NCBI RefSeq assembly: GCF_007846095.1
Contig: NZ_VOEI01000008.1
Location: forward strand, 93,002-157,001
Source of the DNA: Mucilaginibacter achroorhodeus
Lineage (GTDB): Bacteria; Bacteroidota; Bacteroidia; Sphingobacteriales; Sphingobacteriaceae
Length of the DNA stretch: 64,000 bases
Reading direction: 5' to 3'
Shown here: positions 8,056 to 17,300 of the stretch, one piece after another
Layout of the letters: every line of letters starts with the position of its first letter
Position numbering within the stretch: position 1 is the first letter of the stretch
Notes under the pieces: generated by a model
The model's database searches: none
What the model saw: only the letters and a program-made list of their open reading frames with translations
Told to the model about the DNA's origin: nothing
Program-made: the position numbers and the translations under genes

Positions 8056-9036
8056 TTATTTCCCGGCCTGCGCAGTTAGTGCAGCACAAACTTCTTTGAT
8101 GGTTTCGCTGATGGGCCTGAATTGATAACCTATAGCCTCTTTGATTTTGCTGGTATCAAAAACACGGGTTACCGATGCCGCCTTTGCACTGGTTTTATCA
8201 ATAGCCGGGTCGCTGCCGGTTAGCGCGCCCCAAAAAGATGCGCCCCGCCAGGCTACTTCCATCATCCAGGGTTTGGCAAGTTTACTTGGCGCTTCAACAT
8301 GCATGCAATTAGCTATCTCTTCAAAAAGCTGTTTATAAGCCCTGTTCTCTCCGTTAATAATATAGCGCTCGCCGCTGATGTCGCTTTCCATCAGGGCTAT
8401 CATACACTTGGCAACGTCCTGCACATCTACAAAGCCCATGGTTCCCTGCGTGTAATATTTGAGGCCTTTGCGCACGGTCTCAAATATTTGTCCGCTACCT
8501 GCAGTGCCCGCACTGGCTCCAATTATAATGGTTGGGTTAACAATTACGGCATCCAAACCTTCGGCAATGCCTCGCCAAACTTCCATCTCACTCTCAAGTT
8601 TAGAAATGGCGTAACCATCCGTTTCTGTTGTTGGGTCGAGGTGATGTTTTTCAGTGATCTGCTCACCGGCAGGCGCTTCCCCTACTGCTGCTACCGAACT
8701 GGTATGCACCACACGGATACCTCGGTAATTGCAAAGATCAACCAGGTTGGCCGTGCCGGTAACATTTGTGCGGATCATGGCATCCTTATCAGCCGCCTTC
8801 AGCGACACAAACGCAGCGCAATTGTATACATGTGTAACGCCTTCAAGGGCCTCCTCAAGTGCATCGGCATCCATCAGGTCGGCAGTTACCCATTCTATCT
8901 TATTGCTGTAAGGTTGCAACAGCACCGGTAACTTTGATGAAGCTCTTTTGCTGCACCTGATAAGGTTACCCCGAAGCACCAACTCCTTTGCAACTTCTGC
9001 ACCTAAAAAACCCGTTGCCCCGGTTACAAGTATCAT
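8056..9036 (-). CDS. NAD(P)-dependent epimerase/dehydratase (extended SDR)
   Basis: A 326-residue extended short-chain dehydrogenase. It starts with MILVTGATGFLGAEVA, the NAD(P)-binding TGxxGxxG motif, and has the catalytic YxxxK as YAISK with TSSVAAVGE supplying the serine. The frame continues upstream to 9225, but that part translates the quasi-palindrome at 9084-9186 and is not protein-like, so ATG 9036 is chosen. Proteins of this form resemble dihydroflavonol-4-reductase-like enzymes; the substrate is open. It converges with the regulator gene, leaving only 6 bases between stop codons. Confidence 0.9.
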   Translation of the reverse strand: MILVTGATGFLGAEVAKELVLRGNLIRCSKRASSKLPVLLQPYSNKIEWVTADLMDADALEEALEGVTHVYNCAAFVSLKAADKDAMIRTNVTGTANLVDLCNYRGIRVVHTSSVAAVGEAPAGEQITEKHHLDPTTETDGYAISKLESEMEVWRGIAEGLDAVIVNPTIIIGASAGTAGSGQIFETVRKGLKYYTQGTMGFVDVQDVAKCMIALMESDISGERYIINGENRAYKQLFEEIANCMHVEAPSKLAKPWMMEVAWRGASFWGALTGSDPAIDKTSAKAASVTRVFDTSKIKEAIGYQFRPISETIKEVCAALTAQAGK

Positions 9037-9071
9037 GTTATATTTTGAAGATTTGAAAATGTAAAGGTGCA

Positions 9072-9079
9072 CAAAAGTA
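9072..9079 (-). promoter_or_regulatory. -7 element of the epimerase gene
   Basis: On the minus strand TACTTTTG, an exact TAnnTTTG match, 35 bases upstream of the start at 9036. This supports the shortened start. Confidence 0.6.
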
Positions 9080-9083
9080 GAGT

Positions 9084-9186
9084 AAATGTGCGGATATGAG
9101 TATGGGCATAAGTGCAAATTGAAAAACGAATGATGGTTCAACATCAACCAAAATCTGCATATTTGCATATCTGCACACCTGCACAT
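9084..9186. repeat. Quasi-palindromic intergenic element, locus C
   Basis: Left arm 9084-9120 (aaatgtgcggatatgagtat...) pairs imperfectly with 9152-9186 (atctgcatatttgcatatct...). The arms consist of repeated words such as tgcatat, tgcacac and tgcacat. The right arm ends 10 bases before the start codon at 9197. It separates two divergent genes. Confidence 0.75.
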
Positions 9187-9196
9187 CAAAAACAAT

Positions 9197-10378
9197 ATGT
9201 CCTTAGCTGATTTTTTTTCACCCATCGATATTAAAAAGATAACGCCTAAGAACGGTTATTTCACCAGCCAGTTGGGTAGTAAGATAGAGCACTACTCTGT
9301 TGATTTCCCATCGATGGAAGATAAGGTTGATATTGCAATTATTGGTGTGCTTGATGATCGTAACGCTATAAATAACCCAGGTTGCGCCCTCGCACCCGAT
9401 TATGTGCGCGAGAAACTTTACCAGCTTCATGAGGGGAGCTATAATACCAAAATAGTAGACCTCGGCAATATCACCCGCGGCGAAACTGTGGTTGATACCT
9501 ACTACGCCTTAAAGACCGTGGTTGAGGAGTTGATGAAAAAAGATATTGTTCCCGTGATCATTGGCGGCGGGCAAGATCTTACCTACGCGCAATACCTGGG
9601 CTACGAGCATCTTGAACAAAAGGTTGACCTGCTGGTAGTAGATTCACAGTTCGACCTGGAGGACGATGCTCATCCGGAAACCATCGAGGCCACATCTGCA
9701 TCTTACCTCAGCAAAATCTTCCTGCACGAACCTAACTATTTGTTCAACTATAGCAATATGGGTTATCAAACCTATTTTGCCAGCCAGGATAGTTTGCGGG
9801 TAATGGATAAACTTTATTTTGATGTACACCGCCTTGGCGAGTTAACCCAAAATATTGCGGTAGCAGAACCCATTATCCGCAATGCGAACATGCTAAGCTT
9901 TGATGTAAGCGCTATACGCTCATCTGATGCTGCGGCCAATGCGAATGCCAAACCTAACGGTTTTTACGGCGAGGAAGCCTGCCAGATCTGCAGGTACGCC
10001 GGGTTTAGCGATAAACTAAGTTCGATCGGCTTTTACGAATTTAATCCTGCTTACGATACCAACGGGCAAACAGCCATGTTACTCTCGCAGATGGTATGGT
10101 ATTTTATCGATGGCTTTTATAACCGCAAAAAGGATTTCCCGCTTAACCCTAAATCGCAATACCTCATCTACAAAACAAGCTTAAAGCATGATGACCACGA
10201 ACTGGTATTTGTGAAAAGCAAAAAAAGCGACCGCTGGTGGATGCAGGTACCATACCCTACAGGTGGCTCTAAAAACGAGCGTTTCCATCTGGTGCCCTGC
10301 CGTTATGAAGACTACCGCACGGCCACATCCGGCGAGATGCCCGATCTTTGGTGGCGCACCTATCAAAAGTTAAATTAA
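9197..10378 (+). CDS. Arginase/formimidoylglutamase-fold protein with altered metal site
   Basis: A 393-residue member of the ureohydrolase superfamily. The three metal motifs can be aligned but are changed. GGDHS reads GGGQD (Q126 in place of His), DAHxD reads DSQFD (Q151 in place of His, with D149 and D153 kept), and SFDxD reads SFDVS (S238 in place of Asp). Three of six manganese ligands are therefore lost, so arginase-type hydrolysis is unlikely, although annotation pipelines may call it formimidoylglutamase. The protein has an extra C-terminal region of about 90 residues (SDRWWMQVPYPTG). Its role is unknown. Confidence 0.82.
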   Translation: MSLADFFSPIDIKKITPKNGYFTSQLGSKIEHYSVDFPSMEDKVDIAIIGVLDDRNAINNPGCALAPDYVREKLYQLHEGSYNTKIVDLGNITRGETVVDTYYALKTVVEELMKKDIVPVIIGGGQDLTYAQYLGYEHLEQKVDLLVVDSQFDLEDDAHPETIEATSASYLSKIFLHEPNYLFNYSNMGYQTYFASQDSLRVMDKLYFDVHRLGELTQNIAVAEPIIRNANMLSFDVSAIRSSDAAANANAKPNGFYGEEACQICRYAGFSDKLSSIGFYEFNPAYDTNGQTAMLLSQMVWYFIDGFYNRKKDFPLNPKSQYLIYKTSLKHDDHELVFVKSKKSDRWWMQVPYPTGGSKNERFHLVPCRYEDYRTATSGEMPDLWWRTYQKLN

Positions 10379-10426
10379 ACGGCAATTAACCAGCCTTTTA
10401 CACGTTATTAGTACTTTAGTAAATTA

Positions 10427-11599
10427 ATGAAAAAACTATTGTTCCCCGTCCTGGCATTGCTGCCTGTACTTTCTTTCGCCCAAACCGCAAAAGATTTCTC
10501 TATAAAAGGCAAGGTTGCCAATGCCACTACGCCAACCAAAGTTTACCTGGTTTATAACGTAGGCTCAAACAACGTTACCGATTCATCAACCGTAACTAAC
10601 GGCGATTTCACCTTTAAAGGCGCTGTTGCAGAACCTGTTACCGCCACCCTGTTTTTAGACAGAAAGAATCTCGGCTTCGGCAAATACGTTGATATCAATT
10701 TCCCGGACGGTCGCCCATCTACCTCCGCAGATGGCCTGGCGTTTTTCCTGGAGCAGGGTAACATGAATATCGCCATCAAAGACTCAGCAGCCAAAGCAGA
10801 TATAACCGGCTCGCAGCTCAATGTAGATAACAAAACACTAAAAGGACAGCTGCAGACAATCACCGACAAAGCCCGTGCACTGACAGCCGAAGCTAAGAAA
10901 GCATCGCCCGAACAACAACGCTCACCGGCCTTTCAAAACGCCATGCAGGTTAAATACAAAGCCTTGCAGGCCGAACAAAAAGGTATACTTAAAAATTTCA
11001 TAACCACTCATCCTGACAGCTATTTAAGCTTGCTGGCACTATCCAGCTATGGTGGCCCTTCACCGGATGTAAATGACCTGGAGCCGCTGTACAACGGTCT
11101 TTCTGATAAATTGAAAGTTTCTGACGGCGGCCGCGCAATGAAAGCCGGACTTGATGGCCTTAAGGTTACCGCCATTGGCGCAACAGCGCCGGATTTCACA
11201 CAAAATGATGTGAACGGCAAACCTGTAAGCCTGTCATCTTTTAAAGGGAAATACGTGTTGCTTGATTTCTGGGCATCTTGGTGTCCTCCGTGCCGCCAGG
11301 AAAACCCTAACGTGGTTAAGCTTTATAATAAATACAAAGGCAAAAACTTCACTGTGCTGGGCGTATCGCTCGATAAAAATACAGGCAGGGCAGATTGGCT
11401 GGCAGCTATTAAAAATGATGGCCTAACCTGGACACAGGTATCAGACCTGCAATACTGGAACAACCTGGCCGCAAAGCTTTATAACGTGCAGTCTATCCCG
11501 GCGAACTTCCTGATAGACCCGCAAGGCAAGATCGTAGCCAGGGACCTACGGGGCGATGACCTGGATGCCGCTTTAGAGAAATATCTCGGCAAGATTTGA
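10427..11599 (+). CDS. TlpA-like thiol-disulfide protein with DUF4369-type N-terminus (first copy)
   Basis: A 390-residue exported protein. A signal peptide (MKKLLFPVLALLPVLSFAQ) is followed by a beta-rich DUF4369-like domain (residues about 22-130), a helical linker and a C-terminal thioredoxin fold with FWASWCPPCRQENPNV, cysteines at 286 and 289. It should act in the periplasm as a reductase or in cytochrome/extracytoplasmic thiol homeostasis. The active site is CPPC, where its downstream paralogue has CGPC, so the redox potentials probably differ. It forms a tandem pair with 11645-12760. Confidence 0.9.
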   Translation: MKKLLFPVLALLPVLSFAQTAKDFSIKGKVANATTPTKVYLVYNVGSNNVTDSSTVTNGDFTFKGAVAEPVTATLFLDRKNLGFGKYVDINFPDGRPSTSADGLAFFLEQGNMNIAIKDSAAKADITGSQLNVDNKTLKGQLQTITDKARALTAEAKKASPEQQRSPAFQNAMQVKYKALQAEQKGILKNFITTHPDSYLSLLALSSYGGPSPDVNDLEPLYNGLSDKLKVSDGGRAMKAGLDGLKVTAIGATAPDFTQNDVNGKPVSLSSFKGKYVLLDFWASWCPPCRQENPNVVKLYNKYKGKNFTVLGVSLDKNTGRADWLAAIKNDGLTWTQVSDLQYWNNLAAKLYNVQSIPANFLIDPQGKIVARDLRGDDLDAALEKYLGKI

Positions 11600-11644
11600 T
11601 TTATGCGGTTTTAGCCGCATATTGCAGTCCTAACTTTACTAACA

Positions 11645-12760
11645 ATGAAAAAACTACTTTTAAGTGCAGTTGCCATATTACCTACCCTTGCTTTTGCCCA
11701 AACCGGCAAATTTACTATACAGGGTAAATTGGGTAAAATAAACGCCCCGGCTAAAGCATATCTGCAATACCGCAAAGATGGCAAGATAGCCATTGACTCT
11801 ACGATTGTTAATAACGGCCAGTTTACCTTTACAGGTGATGCCGGTGCGGTACCAATGAGCGGGTATCTTATCCTTAACCAAAAGGGGGATGGCATGCGTA
11901 AATCGAAAGATTATCATCCGATCTTCGTGGAAGCAGGTACCATTACGGTTATGTCGCCGGATACATTGGCAAATGCATTGATAACCGGTACAAAAACTAA
12001 CAAAGAGAGTGCAGAGTTACAAGCTTCCCTGAAACCTGTTAACGATGCTTACACGGCCCTTGAAGAAAAACAAAAGAATGCGATTACCGATGCGCAAAAA
12101 GAAGCTGTAACCAAAGAGGAAAAGGCGATTGAAAAGCAGGAATCTGCCATCAACAAAAAATTCATTAAAACGCATCCTGACTCTTACCTTGCCTTAAGTG
12201 CATTGCAATCTTATGCTTACAGTGCAGACTACCCTGAGCTTGCAGAATTATACGGTGGCTTGTCTCCGGCATTAAAAGCTACCGAAAGCGGCAAACAATT
12301 TGGAGAGCTATTGCCAAAATTGAAAAACGTTGCACTTGGTGCTACAGCGCCTGAGTTTGCCGAGGCTGATACAGCAGGCAAAACAGTTGCTTTATCATCA
12401 TTCCGCGGAAAGTATTTATTGGTTGATTTCTGGGCATCATGGTGCGGCCCATGCCGTCACGAAAATCCCAATGTGGTTAAGGCCTTCAATAAATACAAAG
12501 GCAAAAACTTTACCATCTTAGGTGTATCGTTAGACAGGCCTGACGCTAAAGCTGCTTGGTTGGGTGCTATCCACAAAGATGGTTTGACCTGGACACAGGT
12601 ATCAGACCTGCAATTCTGGAAAAGTAAAACTGCAGATCTGTATGCAGTGCGTGCCATTCCGCAAAACTTCCTGATAGACCCTAATGGTAAGATCATCGCT
12701 AAAAACCTTACCGGCCAGGACCTGGAAAATAAACTGGCAGAGATATTCGGTAAGATATAG
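11645..12760 (+). CDS. TlpA-like thiol-disulfide protein with DUF4369-type N-terminus (second copy)
   Basis: A 371-residue paralogue of the preceding gene, 45 bases downstream. It has a signal peptide ending near LAFAQ, the DUF4369-like domain, a helical Lys/Glu-rich linker (EEKQKNAITDAQKEAVTKEE) and the thioredoxin fold with FWASWCGPCRHENPNV. The two thioredoxin domains are very alike (both contain KYKGKNF and DGLTWTQVSDLQ), and the N-terminal domains are less so. This points to tandem duplication with divergence of the sensor or substrate part. Confidence 0.9.
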   Translation: MKKLLLSAVAILPTLAFAQTGKFTIQGKLGKINAPAKAYLQYRKDGKIAIDSTIVNNGQFTFTGDAGAVPMSGYLILNQKGDGMRKSKDYHPIFVEAGTITVMSPDTLANALITGTKTNKESAELQASLKPVNDAYTALEEKQKNAITDAQKEAVTKEEKAIEKQESAINKKFIKTHPDSYLALSALQSYAYSADYPELAELYGGLSPALKATESGKQFGELLPKLKNVALGATAPEFAEADTAGKTVALSSFRGKYLLVDFWASWCGPCRHENPNVVKAFNKYKGKNFTILGVSLDRPDAKAAWLGAIHKDGLTWTQVSDLQFWKSKTADLYAVRAIPQNFLIDPNGKIIAKNLTGQDLENKLAEIFGKI

Positions 12761-12766
12761 TCTTTA

Positions 12767-12900
12767 GTCGGATAGTCCGAAAAGACAGAAGTCCGAAAGT
12801 AGAAGCTTATCAGCTAAAACTTTCGGACTTTCTCTTTTGATTTCATCTTACAGACTTTTCGTCGTTTTGACTTCCGGTCTATTGTTTATTCGTCTTTCGG
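12767..12900. repeat. Quasi-palindromic word repeats, locus D
   Basis: Left words at 12767-12806 (gtcggatag, gtccgaaaagaca, gaagtccgaaagtagaag) face complementary words at 12820-12900 (actttcggact, cagacttttcgtc, gacttccggtc, cgtctttcggg). The arms match only locally (12 bases, actttcggactt). The element lies between the convergent ends of the second TlpA-like gene and purD, unlike most others, which sit next to start codons. Confidence 0.6.
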
Positions 12901-12931
12901 GCTATCGGGCACCCGACTTACGGCCTGTAAA

Positions 12932-14206
12932 TTAAAGCAGATCAAAGCCGATATCTTTCCTGAAATAAACGCCATCGTAATAGATACGTGCAGCGTCGGC
13001 TGTGGCTTGTTGCAGCGCGTTAAACATATCATCCTGCAAGCTGCTTACAGCTAACACACGTCCACCTGTTGCCTGTACTTCATCGCCAACCTGCGTGGTG
13101 CCGGCATGGAAAACATGCGAGTCGCGAACGTTCTCAATACCTGCTATGGCTTTATTTTTTAGATATTCGCCAGGATAACCACCAGCTACGCAAACTACCG
13201 TAGCAGCAGTTTTGGTAGAAATGATCAATTCCTTCTCGTGCAGGTTACCTTCGGCCACTCCTTCCAGCAGATCAACAAAGTCACTTTCAATACGCAGCAT
13301 TACGCTTTCTGTTTCAGGGTCACCCATACGGCAGTTGTATTCAATAACCCATGGCTCACCGTGGGTATTCATCAGGCCGATAAAGATGAAGCCTTTATAA
13401 GGAATGCCCTCCTTTTTTAACCCATCAATAGTTGGGATGATCACCCTTTGCTCAACCTTTTGCATAAATGCTTCGTCGGCAAATGGTACGGGCGAAATAG
13501 AACCCATGCCGCCCGTGTTTAAGCCGGTATCGCCCTCGCCTATGCGTTTGTAATCTTTAGCTTCAGGTAAAATTTTGTAGCTGTTACCATCCGTCATTAC
13601 AAAAACCGAAAGCTCTATGCCCTGTAGAAACTGTTCTACCACCACCTTTGAGCTGGCATCGCCAAATTTGGCTTCGGCAAGCATAGCGTTCAGTTCCTGT
13701 TTTGCTTCTTCAAGGCTTAGGCATATCAGTACACCTTTGCCTGCGGCAAGTCCGTCGGCTTTTAAAACGATGGGGAGGCCTGCAGTTGCCAGGTAATCCA
13801 TGCCTTCCTGCAAGGTATCGCGGGTAAAGGTTTTTGATGCAGCGGTAGGTACACCGTTACGCTGCATAAATTCTTTAGAGAAATCCTTACTGCCCTCCAG
13901 CTGCGCCGCCTCTTGTTGCGGGCCAACAACAGGGATATTTTTCAACTGCTCATCAGCCAAAAAGAAATCATGAATACCTTTTACCAGCGGCTCCTCGGGG
14001 CCAACCAGCACCAGGTTAATATCATTTGCCAAAGCAAAGGCCTTAATACCTTCAAAATCTGTAACCTTTAGGTTTACATTGGTGCCGTAAGCGCCGGTGC
14101 CTGCATTGCCCGGGGCAATGTAAAGGTTGGTGCATTTGGGGCTTTGGGCAATCTTCCAGGCGAAGGCACTTTCCCTTCCACCCGAACCAAGGATCAGGAT
14201 ATTCAT
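12932..14206 (-). CDS. purD: Phosphoribosylamine-glycine ligase (GAR synthetase)
   Basis: A 424-residue ATP-grasp enzyme for step two of purine synthesis. It starts MNILILGSGGRESAFAWKIA, the N-domain signature of PurD. ATP-grasp features are GLAAGKGV in the central domain, TGGMGSISPVP, and the family motif YNCRMGDPETE that binds metal and ATP. Length is normal. A TATCTTTG -7 element lies at 14212-14219, only 6 bases upstream of the ATG, so the transcript may be leaderless. Divergent from secA. Confidence 0.97.
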   Translation of the reverse strand: MNILILGSGGRESAFAWKIAQSPKCTNLYIAPGNAGTGAYGTNVNLKVTDFEGIKAFALANDINLVLVGPEEPLVKGIHDFFLADEQLKNIPVVGPQQEAAQLEGSKDFSKEFMQRNGVPTAASKTFTRDTLQEGMDYLATAGLPIVLKADGLAAGKGVLICLSLEEAKQELNAMLAEAKFGDASSKVVVEQFLQGIELSVFVMTDGNSYKILPEAKDYKRIGEGDTGLNTGGMGSISPVPFADEAFMQKVEQRVIIPTIDGLKKEGIPYKGFIFIGLMNTHGEPWVIEYNCRMGDPETESVMLRIESDFVDLLEGVAEGNLHEKELIISTKTAATVVCVAGGYPGEYLKNKAIAGIENVRDSHVFHAGTTQVGDEVQATGGRVLAVSSLQDDMFNALQQATADAARIYYDGVYFRKDIGFDLL

Positions 14207-14211
14207 GCGGG

Positions 14212-14219
14212 CAAAGATA
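14212..14219 (-). promoter_or_regulatory. purD promoter, -7 element
   Basis: Minus-strand TATCTTTG is an exact match to TAnnTTTG. Transcription would begin at or within a few bases of the purD start codon, suggesting a leaderless or nearly leaderless mRNA. Confidence 0.6.
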
Positions 14220-14228
14220 ACATTTTGG

Positions 14229-14321
14229 GTAGTATCAAGTATTTAGTATCAGGTATCATGAGTTTTTATGTCAACCGGGCGCTGTACTTACTACTTGATA
14301 CCTGCTACTTGATACTATTTT
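14229..14321. repeat. Quasi-palindromic intergenic element, locus E
   Basis: Left arm 14229-14262 (words tagtatcaagta, tagtatcagg, tatcatg) pairs imperfectly with 14286-14321 (actacttgatacc, ctacttgatact). The left arm is 28/30 identical to the left arm of locus F (29032-29061), 15 kb away. It lies between divergent purD and secA, 22 bases upstream of the purD start codon and immediately before the secA -7 element. Confidence 0.8.
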
Positions 14322-14323
14322 CT

Positions 14324-14331
14324 TACCTTTG
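14324..14331 (+). promoter_or_regulatory. secA promoter, -7 element
   Basis: TACCTTTG matches TAnnTTTG exactly and directly follows the right arm of locus E. The leader to the secA ATG at 14400 is about 60 bases. Confidence 0.65.
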
Positions 14332-14399
14332 CCTGTCAAAATGACTTTATAATTGCATTGGCTTAATTGTTGAGTTGGGTGCACCATATATAAATTGAT

Positions 14400-17300
14400 A
14401 TGTTAGATTTTTTCAGTAAGCTTTTTGGAAGTAAATCGGAGCGTGATGTTAAAGGGATAACGCCTATAGTTGAGAAAATAAAGGCTGCTTATGCCAAGCT
14501 TGACCAATTGAGCAACGATGACCTTCGGGCTAAAACCATAGAATTTAAAGAGACCATTGCCACCGGGCTTTCCGGCATCGATAGCGAGATAAAAGCTATT
14601 AAAGACCGTACCGAGAACGAGCCAGGTATGGATGTAAACGAGAAAGTAAACTTGTTTACCCAATTAGATAAGCTGGAAAAAGACCGTAATAAAGAGCTGG
14701 AAGAGATATTAATAAACATCCTTCCTGAAGCTTTTGCTGTGGTTAAAGAAACTGCCCGCCGTTTTAGCGGCAGCCCAACCATTGAGGTTACTGCTACCGA
14801 GTTTGACCGCCAGTTGGCTTCGCGCAAAAACAACGTTATTATAAAAGGCGATAAAGCCATACACCATAATACCTGGCTTGCTGCAGGCAATGAGGTTACC
14901 TGGAACATGGTACACTATGATGTGCAGCTGATAGGCGGTATTGTATTGCACCAGGGTAAAATTGCCGAGATGGCAACGGGTGAAGGTAAAACATTGGTAG
15001 CTACGCTACCTGCATACCTTAACGCATTGGCCGGCCAGGGTGTACATATTGTAACCGTGAACGATTACCTTGCCCGCCGTGATAGCGAATGGATGGGCCC
15101 GTTGTATGAATTCCACGGTTTATCTGTTGATTGTATTGATAAACACGAGCCAAACTCTGAAGAGCGCCGCCAGGCTTATTTGGCCGATATTACTTTTGGT
15201 ACCAACAACGAGTTTGGTTTTGATTACCTGCGTGACAACATGACACGTAGCCCTGAAGAATTGGTACAGCGCAAGCTGCATTATGCCATGGTGGATGAGG
15301 TTGACTCCGTATTAGTAGATGATGCCCGTACCCCATTGATCATCTCCGGCCCTATCCCGCGTGGTGACGAGCATGAGTTTTATGAACTGAAACCACGCAT
15401 AGAGCGTTTGGTTAACGCTCAAAAAGCTTACGTAAATACCGTATTGAACGAGGCTAAAAAAGCCATCAATGAAGGCAAAACTGGTGTTGATGATGGTGGT
15501 TTAGCTTTGATACGTGCACACCGTGCGTTACCGAAGAACAAAGCTTTGATCAAATTCCTGAGCGAGGGTGCTAACCGTACCGTGCTCCAAAAAACTGAGA
15601 ACTATTACATGCAGGACCAGGGCAAGGAAATGCCTAAGGTTGATTCTGAATTGTTCTTTATCATTGATGAGAAAAGCAATTCGGTAGAGTTATCAGAAAA
15701 AGGTATCGAGTTGATCACCGCGTCAGGCGAGGATCCAAATTTCTTTGTAATGCCGGATGTGGGTACAGAGATAGCCAAGATCGAAAAATCAGACCTGCCA
15801 GCCGACGAAAAACTGGCAAGGAAAGATGAATTGATGCGCGACTTCTCCATCAAATCAGAACGTATCCACTCTGTTAATCAATTGCTTAAAGCTTACACTT
15901 TATTTGAAAAAGACACCGAGTATATTCTTGATGATGGCAAGGTTAAGATAGTTGACGAGCAAACAGGCCGTGTATTGGATGGCCGCCGTTACTCTGATGG
16001 CTTGCACCAGGCTATTGAGGCTAAAGAGAATGTTAAGGTTGAGGATGCTACCCAAACATTTGCTACCGTTACCCTGCAAAACTACTTCAGGATGTACCAC
16101 AAACTTTGCGGTATGACCGGTACTGCAGTTACTGAAGCAGGCGAGTTATGGCAGATCTATAAACTGGATGTGGTAGAGATACCAACCAATACCCCAACTG
16201 CCCGCGAAGACAGGCAAGACCTTGTTTACCGTACCGTACGTGAGAAATACAATGCGGTTGCTGCCGAGATAGAAGAATTGACCAAGGCCGGTCGCCCGGT
16301 GTTGGTGGGTACTACATCGGTAGAGATCTCAGAATTACTGAGCCGCATGCTTAAACTTCGTGGTATTAAACATAACGTACTGAACGCTAAACTTCACCAG
16401 AAGGAGGCAGACATTGTTGCCGAAGCTGGTAAAGCCGGCACGGTAACCATTGCTACCAACATGGCGGGCCGTGGTACGGATATTAAATTGGGCACAGGTG
16501 TTAAAGAGGCCGGCGGTTTAGCCATCATCGGTACGGAGCGCCATGAGTCGCGCCGTGTTGACAGGCAGTTGCGCGGTCGTGCTGGTCGCCAGGGTGATAC
16601 CGGTTCTTCGCAGTTCTTTGTATCGCTTGAGGATAACCTGATGCGTTTATTTGGTTCAGAGCGTATCTCTAACCTGATGGTACGTATGGGTATTGAGGAA
16701 GGTGAAGTGATCCAACACTCCATGATCTCAAAATCTATTGAGCGTGCACAGAAGAAAGTGGAAGAGAACAACTTCGGTATCCGTAAGCGTTTGCTTGAGT
16801 ATGACGACGTGATGAACTCACAGCGTACCGTTATCTACGCAAAACGTAAGAACGCACTGTTTGGTGATCGTTTGGATGTAGATATCAGCAACACCATTTT
16901 CGATGTTATTGAGGATATCGTAACCGAATATAAAGAGAGCAACAATTTTGAAGGCTTCCAGTTAGAGATCATCCGTATCTTCTCTGTTGATACCGAGATC
17001 ACTGCCGAAGAGTTTGCCAACACCCCGCTGCCAAAGCTGGTTGATAGCACCTTTATTGAGGTAAGCGAGTTTTACAAACGCAAAGCCGAAGCCGTAGCGC
17101 AGCAAGCTTACCCGGTTATAAAAGATGTTTACGATACCCGCGGCCAGTATGTAGAGAACATTGTTGTTCCGTTTACTGATGGCGTACATGGCATGCAGGT
17201 AGCTGTACCGTTGAAAAAAGCGGTAGAGAACCACGGCCAGGAAGTATTTAAATCTTTTGAGAAAAACGTAACCCTTTCATTGATAGACGATGCTTGGAAA

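Noticed and set aside
9037..9225. N-terminal extension of the epimerase gene up to 9225
   Set aside because: The extra 63 codons translate quasi-palindrome C and overlap the divergent arginase-like gene. The Rossmann start at 9036 and the -7 element at 9072-9079 fit the shorter gene.
11603..11620. Hairpin atgcgg/ccgcat as a terminator between the two TlpA-like genes
   Set aside because: The stem has only 6 pairs and there is no T-run; the genes are 45 bases apart and may be co-transcribed.
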